From Bacillus siamensis KCTC 13613 (GTDB lineage Bacteria > Bacillota > Bacilli > Bacillales > Bacillaceae): DNA of 64,000 bases. The stretch's first letter is position 1. Each line of letters begins with the position of its first letter. This document shows positions 8,568-16,688 of this stretch, piece by piece. The translations under genes and the position numbers were made by a program. Location: the NCBI RefSeq assembly GCF_000262045.1, contig NZ_AJVF01000015.1, positions 1-64,000 on the forward strand. The letters run 5' to 3'. Below the pieces are notes generated by a model, which saw only the letters and a list, made by a program, of their open reading frames with translations, made no database searches and was not told where the DNA came from.

Positions 8568-10343
8568 ATGAAAAAGAAAAAGTTTATGAATCTCTGTTTT
8601 ATCGTTCTGCTCAGTACTTTGCTCGCAGCCGGAAGCATCCCTTATCACGCTCAGGCTAAGAAACACCCGTTTTCCTATGATGACTACAAACAGGTAGATG
8701 TCGGCAAAGACGGCATGGTCGCCACCGCCCATCCTCTCGCTTCACAAATCGGTGCCGACGTGCTGAAAAAAGGCGGCAATGCAATTGACGCCGCGGTGGC
8801 CATTCAATTTGCATTAAACGTAACCGAACCGATGATGTCGGGTATCGGCGGCGGCGGATTTATGATGGTTTATGATGCGAAAACGAAAGACACCACCATT
8901 ATCGACAGCCGGGAACGCGCACCGGAAGGCGCAACCCCGGATATGTTCCTGGACGAAAACGGCAAAGCCATTCCTTTCTCTGAGCGGGTTACAAAAGGGA
9001 CTGCAGTCGGTGTTCCGGGAACATTAAAAGGACTTGAAAAAGCGCTCGACAAATGGGGCACCCGCTCCATGAAACAACTCATCACCCCTTCCATTAAACT
9101 TGCCTCAAAAGGCTTTCCGATTGATTCGGTTTTAGCTGACGCCATCTCAGATTATAAAGACAAATTATCACACACTGCTGCAAAAGACGTGTTTCTTCCA
9201 AACGGAGAACCTCTGAAAGAAGGAGACACACTGGTCCAAAAAGACTTAGCCAAAACATTTACAGCTATTAAGTACAAAGGCACAAAAGCGTTCTATGACG
9301 GAGCATTCTCCAAAAAGCTCGCGGAAACAGTGCAGGAATTCGGCGGCTCAATGACAGAAAAAGATATTAAAAACTTCAATGTAACGATTGATGAACCGAT
9401 CTGGGGAGATTACCAGGGCTATCATATCGCAACTGCTCCTCCTCCAAGCTCCGGCGGTGTTTTCCTGTTGCAAATGCTGAACCTTCTGGATGATTTTAAG
9501 CTTTCCCAATATGATATCCGTTCTTGGCAAAAATATCAGCTTCTCGCAGAAACAATGCATTTGGCTTATGCTGACCGCGCCGCATTTGCCGGGGATCCAG
9601 AATTCGTCAACGTACCTCTCAAAGGTCTCTTGAATCCAGATTATATCAATGCCCGCAGACAGCTGATAGATATTAATAAAGTGAATAAAAAACCGAAAGC
9701 CGGTGATCCTTGGGCTTATCAGGAAGGCGCTGCAAACTATAAACAAGTCGAACAGCCGACTGATAAACAAGAGGGTCAAACGACTCACTTCACAGTAACC
9801 GATCGCTTCGGCAATGTTGTATCTTATACCACAACGATTGAACAGCTGTTCGGTTCCGGCATTATGGTTCCCGGATATGGCGTTGTTTTGAACAATGAAT
9901 TAACAGACTTCGACGCAGTACCGGGCGGCGCAAATGAAGTGCAGCCGAATAAACGTCCGCTCAGCAGCATGACTCCGACCATTTTATTTAAAAATAACGA
10001 ACCCGTCCTGACTGTCGGCTCCCCCGGCGGAGCAACGATTATTTCTTCCGTTCTGCAAACGATCCTGAACAAAGTCGAGTACGGTATGGATCTGAAAGCG
10101 GCGGTCGAAGAACCGAGAATTTACACAAACAGTATGACGTCCTATCGTTATGAAAAAGGAGTGCCGGAAGAAGCCCGCGCAAAACTGAACGAAATGGGGC
10201 ATAAATTCGGCAGCAGTCCGGTTGATATCGGAAACGTGCAAAGCATCCTGATTGATCGTGAAAACGGCACCTTCACCGGCGTTGCCGACTCCAGCCGAAA
10301 TGGAGCTGCAATCGGCGTAAACTTGAAGAAATATGAAAAATAA
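8568..10343 (+). CDS. ggt: Gamma-glutamyltranspeptidase, secreted
   Basis: Extracellular heterodimeric enzyme that hydrolyses or transfers gamma-glutamyl groups from glutathione, glutamine and poly-gamma-glutamate. The 591-residue precursor starts at the ATG at 8568 behind AAAGGAGG; the longer open frame upstream lacks a ribosome site. A signal peptide of about 28 residues ends near YHAQA. Autoprocessing should occur before Thr405 in the motif GQTTHFTV, giving large and small subunits. The small subunit carries the catalytic Thr, the NNELTDFD loop, RPLSSMTPT and the GSPGGATI oxyanion region. The lid-loop cysteines of E. coli-type enzymes are absent, as in Bacillus. A bidirectional terminator separates it from the convergent MFS gene. 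Confidence 0.97.
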   Translation: MKKKKFMNLCFIVLLSTLLAAGSIPYHAQAKKHPFSYDDYKQVDVGKDGMVATAHPLASQIGADVLKKGGNAIDAAVAIQFALNVTEPMMSGIGGGGFMMVYDAKTKDTTIIDSRERAPEGATPDMFLDENGKAIPFSERVTKGTAVGVPGTLKGLEKALDKWGTRSMKQLITPSIKLASKGFPIDSVLADAISDYKDKLSHTAAKDVFLPNGEPLKEGDTLVQKDLAKTFTAIKYKGTKAFYDGAFSKKLAETVQEFGGSMTEKDIKNFNVTIDEPIWGDYQGYHIATAPPPSSGGVFLLQMLNLLDDFKLSQYDIRSWQKYQLLAETMHLAYADRAAFAGDPEFVNVPLKGLLNPDYINARRQLIDINKVNKKPKAGDPWAYQEGAANYKQVEQPTDKQEGQTTHFTVTDRFGNVVSYTTTIEQLFGSGIMVPGYGVVLNNELTDFDAVPGGANEVQPNKRPLSSMTPTILFKNNEPVLTVGSPGGATIISSVLQTILNKVEYGMDLKAAVEEPRIYTNSMTSYRYEKGVPEEARAKLNEMGHKFGSSPVDIGNVQSILIDRENGTFTGVADSSRNGAAIGVNLKKYEK

Positions 10344-10349
10344 CAAGAC

Positions 10350-10389
10350 AAAAAGCCTCATTTCTCAAACTGAGAAACGAGGCTTTTGT
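10350..10389. terminator. Bidirectional terminator between ggt and the MFS gene
   Basis: Long stem AGCCTC-TTTCTCA / TGAGAAA-GAGGCT with A tracts upstream and T tracts downstream, shared by two convergent genes. Confidence 0.9.
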
Positions 10390-11565
10390 TTATTCGGCAC
10401 TGTATTCGGATGAGGTTTTTTCAGACATTAACAACATAAGTGAAAGCACACCGCACATCGCAATGACAACACCGCCTGCACCAATCCATGTCACTGACGC
10501 AAGAGACAGATGAGTGACAACAATGCCCCCGATACCTGCCCCGGCCGCCATAGCCAGCTGCATCATAGACTGGTTGAGGCCAAGTAATACACCTGATGAT
10601 TCCGGCTCCATCGTTGCCAAATGATATTGCTGAGCCGGCCCGGATGACCAGGCGGAAAAGGACCAAAAAATAAGCACTGCCGCCGCTCCGGCAGCAGAAT
10701 GTGTAACAAAGGGCAATAACATGAGCATGATAGCATGAAGCGCCATTCCGCCGGTCAATGTGACACGCGCCCCCCATTTGTCTGCACTGAAACCGCCTGC
10801 TTTAGAGCCGGCAAGACTTGCAACCCCGAAAATAAGGAGCAATGTGCTCAGCATTCCGCTGCTGATATGAGTAACGTTCAGTAAAAACGGCGAAAGGTAC
10901 GTATACGCAACCGAATAGCCTCCAAGCCAAAAAAAAGTGATGGCCAGGCCGACAGCCACTTTTCGTTTCTTCAAAAAAGAAAGTTGCTGAATGAGCGGCA
11001 CGGGTTTATCTCCTTTTATCTCAGGCAGCGCGAAACGTATAATCAGCATGGCAATGATTCCGAGTGCCGCAATACCGGCGAAAACCATCTTCCAGCCGAA
11101 AGCTTCAGACACGGTTCTTCCGATCGGCACACCGATAATGAGTGCCGCCGTAAATCCCATAATGACTGTCGCAAGAGAGCTTGCCTGCTTTCCCGGAGGA
11201 GCAATTTTTGCTGCAATCGTAAGCGCGGTTACCACCACGCTTCCCGCTCCAAGCGCCATGATCACCCGTGCTCCCGCAAATAAGCCGAATCCCTGCACAA
11301 GGAAAGAAATGATATTTCCGATAACAAACAGCCCCAGAGCATAGATCATAAGCTTCCTTCTGTCCAGTCTTGCTGTCAGAACCATCACGACGGGCGTTCC
11401 GATTGCATAAACGAGTGAAAAAATTGTAATCAGCTGCCCTGCCGCTGCCACAGTGACGCCCAAAGAACCTGCAATTTTATCAAGCACCCCGGATATCACA
11501 TATTCAGAGGTCCCAACTAAAAAGCTGATAATCGCTAAAATGTAAACCTTCCATGTATTTTGCAT
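10390..11565 (-). CDS. MFS transporter, DHA1-type exporter
   Basis: A 391-residue transporter with twelve predicted helices of the drug:H+ antiporter-1 group. It resembles AraJ/YdhP-type and B. subtilis YbcL-type exporters. The first helix has the typical FLVGTSEYVISGVL, loop 2-3 has TARLDRRKLM, and helix 5 carries the antiporter signature around GFTAALIIGVPIG. The ATG at 11565 follows AAGGAG by eight bases. Directly upstream is an ArsR-type regulator with matching operator-like sequences, so this is probably an inducible efflux gene. The substrate is unknown, and nothing identifies a metal. The block lies between ggt and yofA, which are neighbours in B. subtilis, so it is an insertion or a local loss in the relative. 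Confidence 0.85.
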   Translation of the reverse strand: MQNTWKVYILAIISFLVGTSEYVISGVLDKIAGSLGVTVAAAGQLITIFSLVYAIGTPVVMVLTARLDRRKLMIYALGLFVIGNIISFLVQGFGLFAGARVIMALGAGSVVVTALTIAAKIAPPGKQASSLATVIMGFTAALIIGVPIGRTVSEAFGWKMVFAGIAALGIIAMLIIRFALPEIKGDKPVPLIQQLSFLKKRKVAVGLAITFFWLGGYSVAYTYLSPFLLNVTHISSGMLSTLLLIFGVASLAGSKAGGFSADKWGARVTLTGGMALHAIMLMLLPFVTHSAAGAAAVLIFWSFSAWSSGPAQQYHLATMEPESSGVLLGLNQSMMQLAMAAGAGIGGIVVTHLSLASVTWIGAGGVVIAMCGVLSLMLLMSEKTSSEYSAE

Positions 11566-11610
11566 CTGATACACTCCTTCATTGATGATTTATATAAAGA
11601 TATATTGGGA

Positions 11611-11622
11611 TATATCGATATA
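11611..11622. promoter_or_regulatory. TATATCGATATA palindrome before the MFS gene
   Basis: A perfect 12-base palindrome, 46 bases upstream of the MFS start. It shares the ATATCG/CGATAT half-sites seen in the arsR promoter and so may be the operator of the same regulator. Confidence 0.45.
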
Positions 11623-11667
11623 AAAGATTATAAACAGAAACAAATCGCAATATGTCGATGTGTAATC

Positions 11668-11703
11668 AGAAAAAGAAACTGAATCCCTCTTCAAAGGATT
11701 CAG
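11668..11703 (-). terminator. Terminator of the ArsR gene
   Basis: CTGAATCC/GGATTCAG hairpin followed by TTTCTTTTTC on the minus strand, two bases after the stop codon. It could also attenuate read-through into the MFS gene. Confidence 0.7.
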
Positions 11704-11705
11704 CC

Positions 11706-12008
11706 CTACATTTCGCGCTGAAAATAATCGGCCATCGCCTTTATCGCTTCTTCATCTCTTTTATAATAGGTATATTTGCCGATCCGTTTCGTTTGGATAA
11801 GGCCCGCCCGCTGAAGGATGGAAAGATATTGAGACGCCGTTGACTGTGTCATCTGAAGCTTATCGGTGATCTGACTCACACATACTCCGATTTCATTCAT
11901 ATCAATGCCATCATGCGGGGCGAAGTGACGGTCCGGCTCTTTCAGCCATTGTAAAATCTCAAGCCGGGACTCATTAGACAACGCTTTAAAAACATCAATA
12001 GGTTTCAT
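11706..12008 (-). CDS. ArsR family winged-helix repressor
   Basis: A 100-residue DNA-binding protein: helices KALSNESRLEILQWL, recognition helix CVSQITDKLQMTQSTASQYLSIL, and wing AGLIQTKRIGKYTYYKRD. It lacks the CxC metal motif in the recognition helix typical of ArsR/CadC, so the ligand need not be a metal. The start ATG at 12008 lies only seven bases below a TATAAT -10 element, leaving almost no leader and no ribosome site. It most likely controls itself and the downstream MFS exporter through ATATCG-type operators. The neighbour upstream is thrZ, whose last codons overlap the -35 element. Confidence 0.88.
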   Translation of the reverse strand: MKPIDVFKALSNESRLEILQWLKEPDRHFAPHDGIDMNEIGVCVSQITDKLQMTQSTASQYLSILQRAGLIQTKRIGKYTYYKRDEEAIKAMADYFQREM

Positions 12009-12015
12009 ACGTTTT

Positions 12016-12043
12016 ATTATATCGTGATTTTGCGATATGTCAA
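12016..12043 (-). promoter_or_regulatory. Consensus promoter with internal operator for the ArsR gene
   Basis: TTGACA (12038-12043) and TATAAT (12016-12021) are separated by 16 bases. Inside them ATATCG and CGATAT form an inverted repeat with an eight-base spacer. The predicted transcription start falls on or within a base of the ATG, which implies a leaderless mRNA. Confidence 0.75.
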
Positions 12044-13968
12044 TGTCGATTTACTTGATTCTCTTGTTTTGTTTCATTTATGATCCGGGAAACAAAATCA
12101 CTCACACTCTCTTCAAATGTGTCGTCCCGTCCGTATTGTCTTACCTGTACAGATTGATGGCGGCACTCGTGATCCCCCACAACAGCAATATACGGTATTT
12201 TTTTCATTTGTGCTTCTCTGATTTTATACCCGAGTTTTTCATCGCGCAGATCAAGCTCAGCCCTGATCCCCGCGTTCTTCAGCTGCCGGTGTGCCTGCTC
12301 TGCGCAGTCCCGGTGTGCGGTATTTGATACAGGGATGATTTTTGCCTGTACCGGAGCAAGCCATAAAGGGAACGCTCCCCCGAAATGTTCGGTAATGATT
12401 CCGAAAAATCTGTCAAGAGATCCGAATACCGCCCGGTGAATAACAACAGGACGGACTTTTTGATTTTTTTCATCAATATATGTTAAATCAAATTTCTCCG
12501 GCATTTGAAAATCGAGCTGGACAGTAGCGCATTGATGGCTTCGATTCAGCGCATCTTTTATATGAATATCAATTTTCGGGCCGTAAAATGCGCCATCCCC
12601 CCGATTAAACCGAAAACGATATCCCTGTTCTTTTAACACTTTCTCTAATGCGCTCTCCGCCCGGTCCCACAAATGTTCGCTTCCCATGTAATTGTCCGGT
12701 CTTGTTGACAGCTCAATATCATAGGAAAAACCGAATGCAGTGTACACCTCGTGAATCAGCTGAAGCGCTGAAGTGATTTCACTCTCGATCTGATCGGGCG
12801 TTACAAAAATATGCGCATCATCCTGACAAAAGGACCTGACGCGAAGCAGGCCATTGAGCGCCCCGCTGAATTCGTGACGGTGCACCTGGCCGAATTCAGC
12901 CATCCGAATCGGAAGATCGCGATAAGAACGAAGCTTTTCTTTAAAAATGAGCATGTGGCCGGGGCAGTTCATCGGCTTTAACGCGAAGCGCTGCTGATCG
13001 GCTTCTGAGAAATACATATTCTCTTTATAATGATCCCAATGGCCTGATTGCTCCCAAAGACGCTGGTTCATCATCATAGGGGTGCGCACTTCCTGATAAT
13101 GATAGGCATCCTGCTTTGAACGCAGAAATGATTCAAGCGTATTTCGGATGAACTGACCGTTCGGCAGATAAAAAGGCATACCCGGCGCTTCTTCTGAAAA
13201 CATAAAAAGCTGTAATTCTGCTCCCAATTTTCGATGATTTCTCTTCTCCGCCTCTTTTATCAGCTGAAAATGCCTGTTCAGCTCCTTTTTTGAAGAAAAT
13301 GCCTTCCCATAAATACGCTGCAGCATTTTTTGATTGCTGTCGCCCCGCCAATAAGCCCCTGACACATGAGTGAGCGAAAAAGCTTTTATCTGACCGGCAG
13401 ACGCCAAGTGCGGCCCCCGGCATAAATCAATGAAGTCGCTCTGACGGTAAATATTGATTGTATCCTGCTGCGGAATATCGGCTAAAAGCTCGAGCTTCAG
13501 CGGCTCGTGAGCAAACAGATGCTCTGCCTCTTCTCTGGAGATTTCTTCTCTGATGATTTCCGGATTTTCTGAAATGATTCTGTTCATTTCTTTCTCAATG
13601 GCGGCCAGGTCTTTTTCTGTAATCGTTTCATCCATGTCAAAATCATAATAAAAGCCATTCTCAATAACGGGACCGATCCCTAAACAGACCTTTGGATACA
13701 GACGTTTTACCGCTTGCGCCAATACATGCGCTGCTGTGTGTCTCATCACTCCCAGCCCCTCTTCAGATTGAAAACTGCACAGTTCAATTTCAGCGTCTTC
13801 ATGAATGCTTCTTCTAAGGTCATATAACGATCCGTTTACCTTGCCGGCGGCTGATGTCTTTTTCAAAGCCGGACTGATTGATTGGGCGATCTCTTCTAAC
13901 GTAACGCCTTTTTGGTATTCTTTTTGTTTCCCGTCAGGAAAAGTAATCACAATGTGCGGTTTCTTCAC
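12040..13968 (-). CDS. thrZ: Threonyl-tRNA synthetase 2
   Basis: Class II synthetase that attaches threonine to tRNA-Thr. The 642 residues show a TGS domain (1-65), the editing domain with HTAAHVLAQ and DLCRGPH zinc/editing motifs, and the catalytic core. The core holds motif 2 (FGQVHRHEFSGALNGLLRVRSF) and motif 3 (VVIHRAVFGSLDRFFGI). The anticodon-binding domain follows near residue 540. The segment LGAELQLFMFSEEAPGMPFYLP is closer to what I recall of the B. subtilis accessory enzyme ThrZ than ThrS. It is controlled by a T-box leader just upstream. In B. subtilis thrZ lies elsewhere on the chromosome, so its place between ggt and yofA is unusual. Confidence 0.92.
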   Translation of the reverse strand: MKKPHIVITFPDGKQKEYQKGVTLEEIAQSISPALKKTSAAGKVNGSLYDLRRSIHEDAEIELCSFQSEEGLGVMRHTAAHVLAQAVKRLYPKVCLGIGPVIENGFYYDFDMDETITEKDLAAIEKEMNRIISENPEIIREEISREEAEHLFAHEPLKLELLADIPQQDTINIYRQSDFIDLCRGPHLASAGQIKAFSLTHVSGAYWRGDSNQKMLQRIYGKAFSSKKELNRHFQLIKEAEKRNHRKLGAELQLFMFSEEAPGMPFYLPNGQFIRNTLESFLRSKQDAYHYQEVRTPMMMNQRLWEQSGHWDHYKENMYFSEADQQRFALKPMNCPGHMLIFKEKLRSYRDLPIRMAEFGQVHRHEFSGALNGLLRVRSFCQDDAHIFVTPDQIESEITSALQLIHEVYTAFGFSYDIELSTRPDNYMGSEHLWDRAESALEKVLKEQGYRFRFNRGDGAFYGPKIDIHIKDALNRSHQCATVQLDFQMPEKFDLTYIDEKNQKVRPVVIHRAVFGSLDRFFGIITEHFGGAFPLWLAPVQAKIIPVSNTAHRDCAEQAHRQLKNAGIRAELDLRDEKLGYKIREAQMKKIPYIAVVGDHECRHQSVQVRQYGRDDTFEESVSDFVSRIINETKQENQVNRH

Positions 13969-14000
13969 GGTCTGATCTCTCCTTTATTTTTAAGAAAATA

Positions 14001-14261
14001 AAAACACACTCATCCCAAAGCAAGGGGCGAGTGTGTGTCAGACCCGCGGTTCCACCCAAATTCCCGCCACTTCAAGCGGCGGCTCATTGTTGCCGTAACG
14101 CGGCTGTACGGTATCGGCTGCTTTCGTTCACCGATACAGCTCAAAAGGCGGTAAGCTCATTCTTTGTGCCGGGAAGGTCTCAGCCTTGCCTCCCCTCTCT
14201 GTATGGCCGGTTAAAATGACTCATGTCCTTATCATTGCAGATTCATTATCCGAAAAAAATT
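14001..14261 (-). promoter_or_regulatory. Threonine T-box leader of thrZ
   Basis: The minus strand carries the T-box sequence GGGTGGAACCGCGGGT at 14042-14057. A terminator follows with arms ACACACTCGCCCC and GATGAGTGTGT plus a T run at 14001-14038. Stem I closes by pairing AAGG with CCTT. Its specifier loop presents ACC (14150-14152), a threonine codon. Uncharged tRNA-Thr should pair with ACC and with the T-box bulge to favour the antiterminator. A TATAAT -10 element lies at 14268-14273, with a poor -35. Only one leader unit is present. Confidence 0.92.
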
Positions 14262-14347
14262 TCTTTTATTATACATAAATTTCCGTGAAAAGAAAGTTTT
14301 TTTAAAAAATCGGTAAAAAATTCGGCATATTCAGCTGTCCTGTTACG

Positions 14348-15214
14348 TCACCTTCCATTCGGTAACGCTTTTAATCCATTCAGCAGTTCTTCAAACGCCG
14401 ATGTCAAAAATAAATCACGCCGGTAGATGAATGATATATTCATATCCCGAAAACGTTCAGGGAGCTGATGATGAAAAAGATTTTCCCGGTTTTTAAAATA
14501 ACGGGCGGCTGACGCAGGCAAAAAGGAAACACCCAACCCTGCCTGCACCGCTCCAATAATGGCTTCCAGCGTTCCGAATTCAATGATTTTCTGTGCAGGC
14601 ACTGCCTCTTCTTTCAATATGTTTTTTATTTTACGGCGGTGCGAACAGCCGGCGGCAAAAAACAGAATCGGCTCTCGCAGCAGGTTTTGCAAGCTGCCTT
14701 CCCGCACATTTGAGACCACGATCAATTCTTCTTGGAATACGGCGGATTGTTTAAGGTCTTCGTGTTCGACCGGCCCATAAACAAAAGCCCCGTCCAGCTC
14801 ATACTGCAGGACGCGCTGCACTAAGGTATGTGTATCACCGGTTGACAGTGACAGCTGTACTTTCGGATATCGTCTGCAATACTCCGTGAAAAAATGAGGG
14901 AGATGGACGGCTGCCGCCGTTTCTAAAGAACCGATGCGGAGCGGGCCGTTCGGATGCCCTGCCTCTTGCGCATTTTTTTGCGCCTCATATAGCAGCTGCA
15001 GAATTCTGTCTGCATCTTTCAATAAGCTTTCACCTGCTGGCGTCAGCGTCATTCCCCGATTCGTCCGGTAAAACAGCTGTGTTTGCAATTGCCGTTCCAG
15101 CTGCTGAATCCGGTTTGTCACATTTGATTGAACATAATGCAGACTTTCCGCCGCCTTTGAAATACTGCCTTTTCGGGCGACAGCCTGAAAAATCTTTAAG
15201 TCTCCGCTTTCCAT
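14348..15214 (-). CDS. yofA: LysR family transcriptional regulator
   Basis: A 288-residue LysR-type activator: N-terminal winged helix (MESGDLKIFQAVARKGSISKAAESLHYVQSNVTNRI), linker helix, and a periplasmic-binding-like effector domain (GPLRIGSLETAAAVHLP onward). The N-terminal sequence and QSNVTxR helix match what I recall of B. subtilis YofA, a regulator linked to ftsW expression and cell division in late growth. The ATG at 15214 follows AAGGTG. It diverges from yogA with a perfect palindrome between them, so it probably controls that gene and itself. Confidence 0.87.
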   Translation of the reverse strand: MESGDLKIFQAVARKGSISKAAESLHYVQSNVTNRIQQLERQLQTQLFYRTNRGMTLTPAGESLLKDADRILQLLYEAQKNAQEAGHPNGPLRIGSLETAAAVHLPHFFTEYCRRYPKVQLSLSTGDTHTLVQRVLQYELDGAFVYGPVEHEDLKQSAVFQEELIVVSNVREGSLQNLLREPILFFAAGCSHRRKIKNILKEEAVPAQKIIEFGTLEAIIGAVQAGLGVSFLPASAARYFKNRENLFHHQLPERFRDMNISFIYRRDLFLTSAFEELLNGLKALPNGR

Positions 15215-15243
15215 GTAAGGACACCTTCTTGCTATGATTTTTA

Positions 15244-15261
15244 TTGATAGCCGGCTATCAA
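15244..15261. promoter_or_regulatory. 18-bp perfect palindrome between yofA and yogA
   Basis: TTGATAGCC/GGCTATCAA is perfectly symmetric and contains the ATAG ... CTAT type of LysR operator. It lies 30 bases above the yofA start and about 70 bases before yogA. Confidence 0.7.
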
Positions 15262-15332
15262 TTTTCCTTCATTTACTGCAGCTGTTACAGCCTGTAAAAT
15301 TTTTCTCATCAACCATAAAGGAGAGAAAAATA

Positions 15333-16313
15333 ATGGATGCCATTATCATACACGAAAATAGCTTTCATTTCAGGCAGATACCTGACAAACATCCGGGGAA
15401 CGGAGAAGTCAAAATAAAGCTGAAAACAGCCGGATTAAACCATCGCGATTTATTTTTGATGAAAAACCACGAAACCGGAAACCGTGAATTTATTCTCGGT
15501 TCAGACGGCGCGGGAATCGTAACTGAAATAGGACACGGCGTCCGTTCTCATTTACTGCATGCGGAAGTCATCATCAACCCGGTGCTGAATTGGAAGACTG
15601 TTGAGGATGTACCAGCCGTCCCTGATATTTTAGGCGGTCCAAGCGACGGAACTTTTTCACCTTATGTCATCGTTCCTGCAGAAAATGCCATTGTAAAACC
15701 CGATCATCTGACATGGGAGGAAGCGGGCTTGCTGCCGTTATCAGCATTAACCGCTTATCGCGCCTTATTTACAAAAGGACAATTGAAAAAGGGCGAACAC
15801 CTTATCCTTCCGGGCATCGGGAGCGGCGTGGCAACATACGCCTTACGAATGGCAAAAGCAATCGGAGCGACAGTCAGCGTCACCTCCCGCAGCGAAAACA
15901 AAAAGCAAACCGCACTGTCATACGGTGCAGACCGGGCAATTGACAGTTACGGCGACTGGAAAGAAGCGCTCAATGGCCAAAAAGCAGATATCATACTTGA
16001 TGGTGTCGGTCCCGCTTTATATCAACACTACCTTGACATTATGAAACCGAATGGCCGGATCGTAACATTCGGTGCCAGTTCAGGTGATCAGCTCGGATTT
16101 CCTATTCGCTCGCTGTTTTTTCCGCAGATTCATATTCTCGGTACATCAATGGGAAGCAATGAGGAATTCGCGCAAATGCTGGAATTGATAAAACGCTGCG
16201 GCATCCGCCCCATTATTGACCATATGTACCCTCTAAGAGAAGCAGCCGATGCCATTAAGAGAATGCAGGAAGGACGGCAGTTCGGCAATATCGGCTTTCA
16301 TATAGATGTCTAA
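15333..16313 (+). CDS. yogA: Zinc-free medium-chain dehydrogenase/reductase (quinone oxidoreductase-like)
   Basis: A 326-residue NAD(P)H-dependent oxidoreductase of the MDR superfamily. It has the N-terminal GroES-like domain with [14 protein letters not shown] and GSDGAG, and a Rossmann domain with the nucleotide-binding [19 protein letters not shown]. The cysteine cluster for structural zinc is absent, which fits quinone reductase or enoyl reductase types. I start at the ATG at 15333 behind AAAGGAG; the longer frame upstream runs through the yofA/yogA operator region. The substrate is unknown. Confidence 0.85.
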   Translation: MDAIIIHENSFHFRQIPDKHPGNGEVKIKLKTAGLNHRDLFLMKNHETGNREFILGSDGAGIVTEIGHGVRSHLLHAEVIINPVLNWKTVEDVPAVPDILGGPSDGTFSPYVIVPAENAIVKPDHLTWEEAGLLPLSALTAYRALFTKGQLKKGEHLILPGIGSGVATYALRMAKAIGATVSVTSRSENKKQTALSYGADRAIDSYGDWKEALNGQKADIILDGVGPALYQHYLDIMKPNGRIVTFGASSGDQLGFPIRSLFFPQIHILGTSMGSNEEFAQMLELIKRCGIRPIIDHMYPLREAADAIKRMQEGRQFGNIGFHIDV

Positions 16314-16319
16314 AAAGAG

Positions 16320-16337
16320 GAGCGGACCCCTCCGCTC
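16320..16337 (+). terminator. Hairpin after yogA
   Basis: GAGCGGA/TCCGCTC with a CCCC loop, seven bases after the stop codon. The T run is poor, so termination strength is uncertain. Confidence 0.5.
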
Positions 16338-16392
16338 TGACATACTCTTGATATATTTCTATCAAAAATATAAAAAAGTGTTTTCCCGGTTT

Positions 16393-16634
16393 TTAAAACT
16401 TTTCGATGATGCCCGTCAATAAAATGCACAGCAAAAGTGTCTTTAAACGGCGCCGCCCGAGCTTGCACAGCGCTTCCAGATATCTTTTGTCAGCACAATC
16501 CTTGAAGTAACGTTTTGCGGCAGCTATCAAAACAGGCCTTCTAAACGTTCACCGATTTGAAACTGCTGAACGGAAGAACAAATCATACGGCGCTCTGTTT
16601 CAGAAAGCAGATCATGCTGACAGTTCAGTTCCAT
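16393..16634 (-). pseudogene. Possible decayed small gene
   Basis: From the ATG at 16634 the minus strand reads 35 residues (MELNCQHDLLSETERRMICS ...) to a TGA at 16527. A second frame then continues for about 45 codons as AAAKRYFKDCADKRYLEALC and on to a stop at 16393. The two parts join sensibly near GERLE/RPVLIAAAK if one frameshift is allowed. There is no ribosome site. I do not recognise the family, so this may be chance coding-like sequence in the gap between yogA and gltB. Confidence 0.25.
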
Positions 16635-16641
16635 GACATAT

Positions 16642-16668
16642 GAAAAAACCGGCTGATCCCAGCCGGTT
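16642..16668 (-). terminator. gltB terminator
   Basis: AACCGGCT/AGCCGGTT hairpin followed by a T run on the minus strand, 20 bases after the gltB stop codon. Confidence 0.85.
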
Positions 16669-16688
16669 CTATAATTAATCCCCTTTAT

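Noticed and set aside
9348-9788. 146-codon antisense frame within ggt
   Set aside because: Shadow of a strongly conserved gene; cysteine- and isoleucine-rich product with no recognisable domain.
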